64,000 nucleotides of DNA from Solimonas variicoloris DSM 15731 (GTDB taxonomy: Bacteria; Pseudomonadota; Gammaproteobacteria; Nevskiales; Nevskiaceae). Of the stretch, positions 63,104 to 64,000 are shown piece after piece. Position 1 is the first letter of the stretch. Each line of letters begins with the position of its first letter. The stretch spans positions 62,001 through 126,000 of the forward strand of contig NZ_KB907932.1 in assembly GCF_000382285.1 (NCBI RefSeq), read 5' to 3'. The notes beneath the pieces were generated by a model. The model did not search any database and had not been told where the DNA came from. It saw only the letters and a list, made by a program, of their open reading frames with translations. The translations under genes and the position numbers were made by a program.

Positions 63104-63885
63104 AGGTTCTGGGTGACGAACTGCAGCATCTGATCGGTGGTCGCGATCGCCTTCGAGTTCATCTCGTAGGCACGCTGCGTCTCGATCATGTTGACCATCT
63201 CCTCGACGACGTTGACGTTCGAGGCTTCCAGCGAACCCTGCACCAGCGAGCCGAAGCCGCTCTGCGACGGCGCGCCGGTCTGCGGCGAACCGCTGGCGGC
63301 GGTTTCGGTGTAGAGGTTCTCGCCCTTCGGCTGCAGGCCGGCCGGATTGATGAAGTCGGCGGTCAGCAGCTGGCCGACCTGCTGCGGCTGCGCGTCACCG
63401 CTGACCTGCACCGAGACGATGCCGTCGGCGCTGATCGAGATGCTCTGCGCGCCGGTCGGGATCTGGATGCCCGGCTGAATCGGATAGCCGCTGGCGGTGA
63501 CGAGCTGGCCCTGGTTGTCGAGCTTGAGGCTGCCGTCGCGCGTATAGGCGAGCGTGCCGTCCGGCATCTGCACCTGGAGAAAGCCGCGGCCGTTGATGGC
63601 GACGTCGAGGGCGTTGCCGGTCTGCGACAGATTGCCCTGCGTGAAGCTCTTCTCGGTGGCGACCACGCGCACGCCGGTGCCGAGCATCTCGCCGGTCGGC
63701 GCCTGCGTCTGCTGCGAGGTCTGGGCGCCCGGCTGGCGCACCGTCTGGTACAGCAGATCCTCGAACGCGGCCCGGCCTTTCTTGAAGCCGGTCGTGTTGA
63801 CGTTGGCGAGATTGTTGGACACGACGCTCATGCGCGTCTGCTGCGCATCGAGTCCGGTCTTGGCGACCCACAGGGCCTGGTTCAT
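63100..63885 (-). CDS. flgG: flagellar distal rod protein FlgG
   Basis: A 261-residue protein. The N-terminus [16 protein letters not shown] with [16 protein letters not shown] is the rod-protein signature, and the C-terminus has [17 protein letters not shown]. It forms the distal rod. ATG 63885 follows a gap of at least 115 bases to the window edge (63886-64000), which holds no recognised gene; flgF should lie beyond. Confidence 0.97.
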   Translation of the reverse strand: MNQALWVAKTGLDAQQTRMSVVSNNLANVNTTGFKKGRAAFEDLLYQTVRQPGAQTSQQTQAPTGEMLGTGVRVVATEKSFTQGNLSQTGNALDVAINGRGFLQVQMPDGTLAYTRDGSLKLDNQGQLVTASGYPIQPGIQIPTGAQSISISADGIVSVQVSGDAQPQQVGQLLTADFINPAGLQPKGENLYTETAASGSPQTGAPSQSGFGSLVQGSLEASNVNVVEEMVNMIETQRAYEMNSKAIATTDQMLQFVTQNL

Positions 63886-64000
63886 GGCTGAGCTCCGACG
63901 GAATTTCGTCTGCTGTCACCGGCTCTACAAGTTCCGGACCAGCGCCGCGCGTGCCGGAAAGCCGGCGCGGCGCGCGGAAAACGCAAAGTGGATAGCGGAG

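Noticed and set aside
63941-63956. Possible sigma-54 site upstream of flgG (CGGCACG-N4-GCGCT on the minus strand)
   Set aside because: The -24 half is good but the -12 half lacks TTGC, and in GC-rich DNA such a match arises by chance.

Overview
The window is about 68% GC and almost entirely coding. It looks like part of a chromosome of a motile, aerobic gammaproteobacterium near the Xanthomonadales/Nevskiales. Evidence for this: the ruvC-ruvA-ruvB-ybgC-tolQRAB-pal-cpoB-queE-queC order; a YebC protein beginning MGRGPSI (the form I associate with Xanthomonadaceae, rather than the usual MAGHSKW); a UbiM-like ubiquinone hydroxylase; and a 484-bp inverted-repeat element of a kind I recall from that group. 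The genus is inference.

Layout. 1-2.2 kb: a partial ABC-type substrate-binding protein, an EthD-like protein, an M48 peptidase and tRNA-Leu. 2.5-5.9 kb: an outer-membrane barrel protein, a Nudix hydrolase, an unknown lipoprotein and 7Fe ferredoxin FdxA. 5.9-12.1 kb: an AddAB-like helicase/nuclease pair, then tRNA-Pro and tRNA-Lys. 12.4-22.5 kb: queC, queE, the Tol-Pal envelope machine, ybgC, the RuvABC resolvasome and YebC. 22.5-33 kb: YfaZ, lpdA, a decayed methyltransferase, a metal-dependent hydrolase with a neighbouring AraC regulator, sucB-sucA and galU. 33-41 kb: a MaoC-type dehydratase and a complete ccmABCDEFGHI cytochrome c maturation operon. 41-43.2 kb: ubiM-like and folD on the plus strand. 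43.3-64 kb: a minus-strand flagellar cluster (flgG, flgH, flgI, flgJ, flgK, flgL, then fliC, flaG, fliD).

The flagellar cluster is split at 46.5-56.3 kb by a surface-structure block. This holds a four-gene spore-coat-U type chaperone-usher operon on the plus strand, converging on a two-gene lipoprotein operon on the minus strand. The larger lipoprotein (1517 aa) joins a NAGPA-type phosphodiester glycosidase, Ig-like, carbohydrate-binding-like and cohesin-like modules, and a purple-acid-phosphatase-like metallophosphoesterase. I regard it as the most novel item in the window: one cell-surface protein that could unmask a sugar phosphodiester and then remove the phosphate.

Other points of interest are a flagellin sigma-28 promoter, a palindromic operator candidate ahead of the EthD/binding-protein pair, a pseudogene whose decay includes an 8-bp repeat expansion, and a run of translationally coupled GTG starts in the ccm operon. 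I found no CRISPR array, rRNA gene, transposase or prophage gene.
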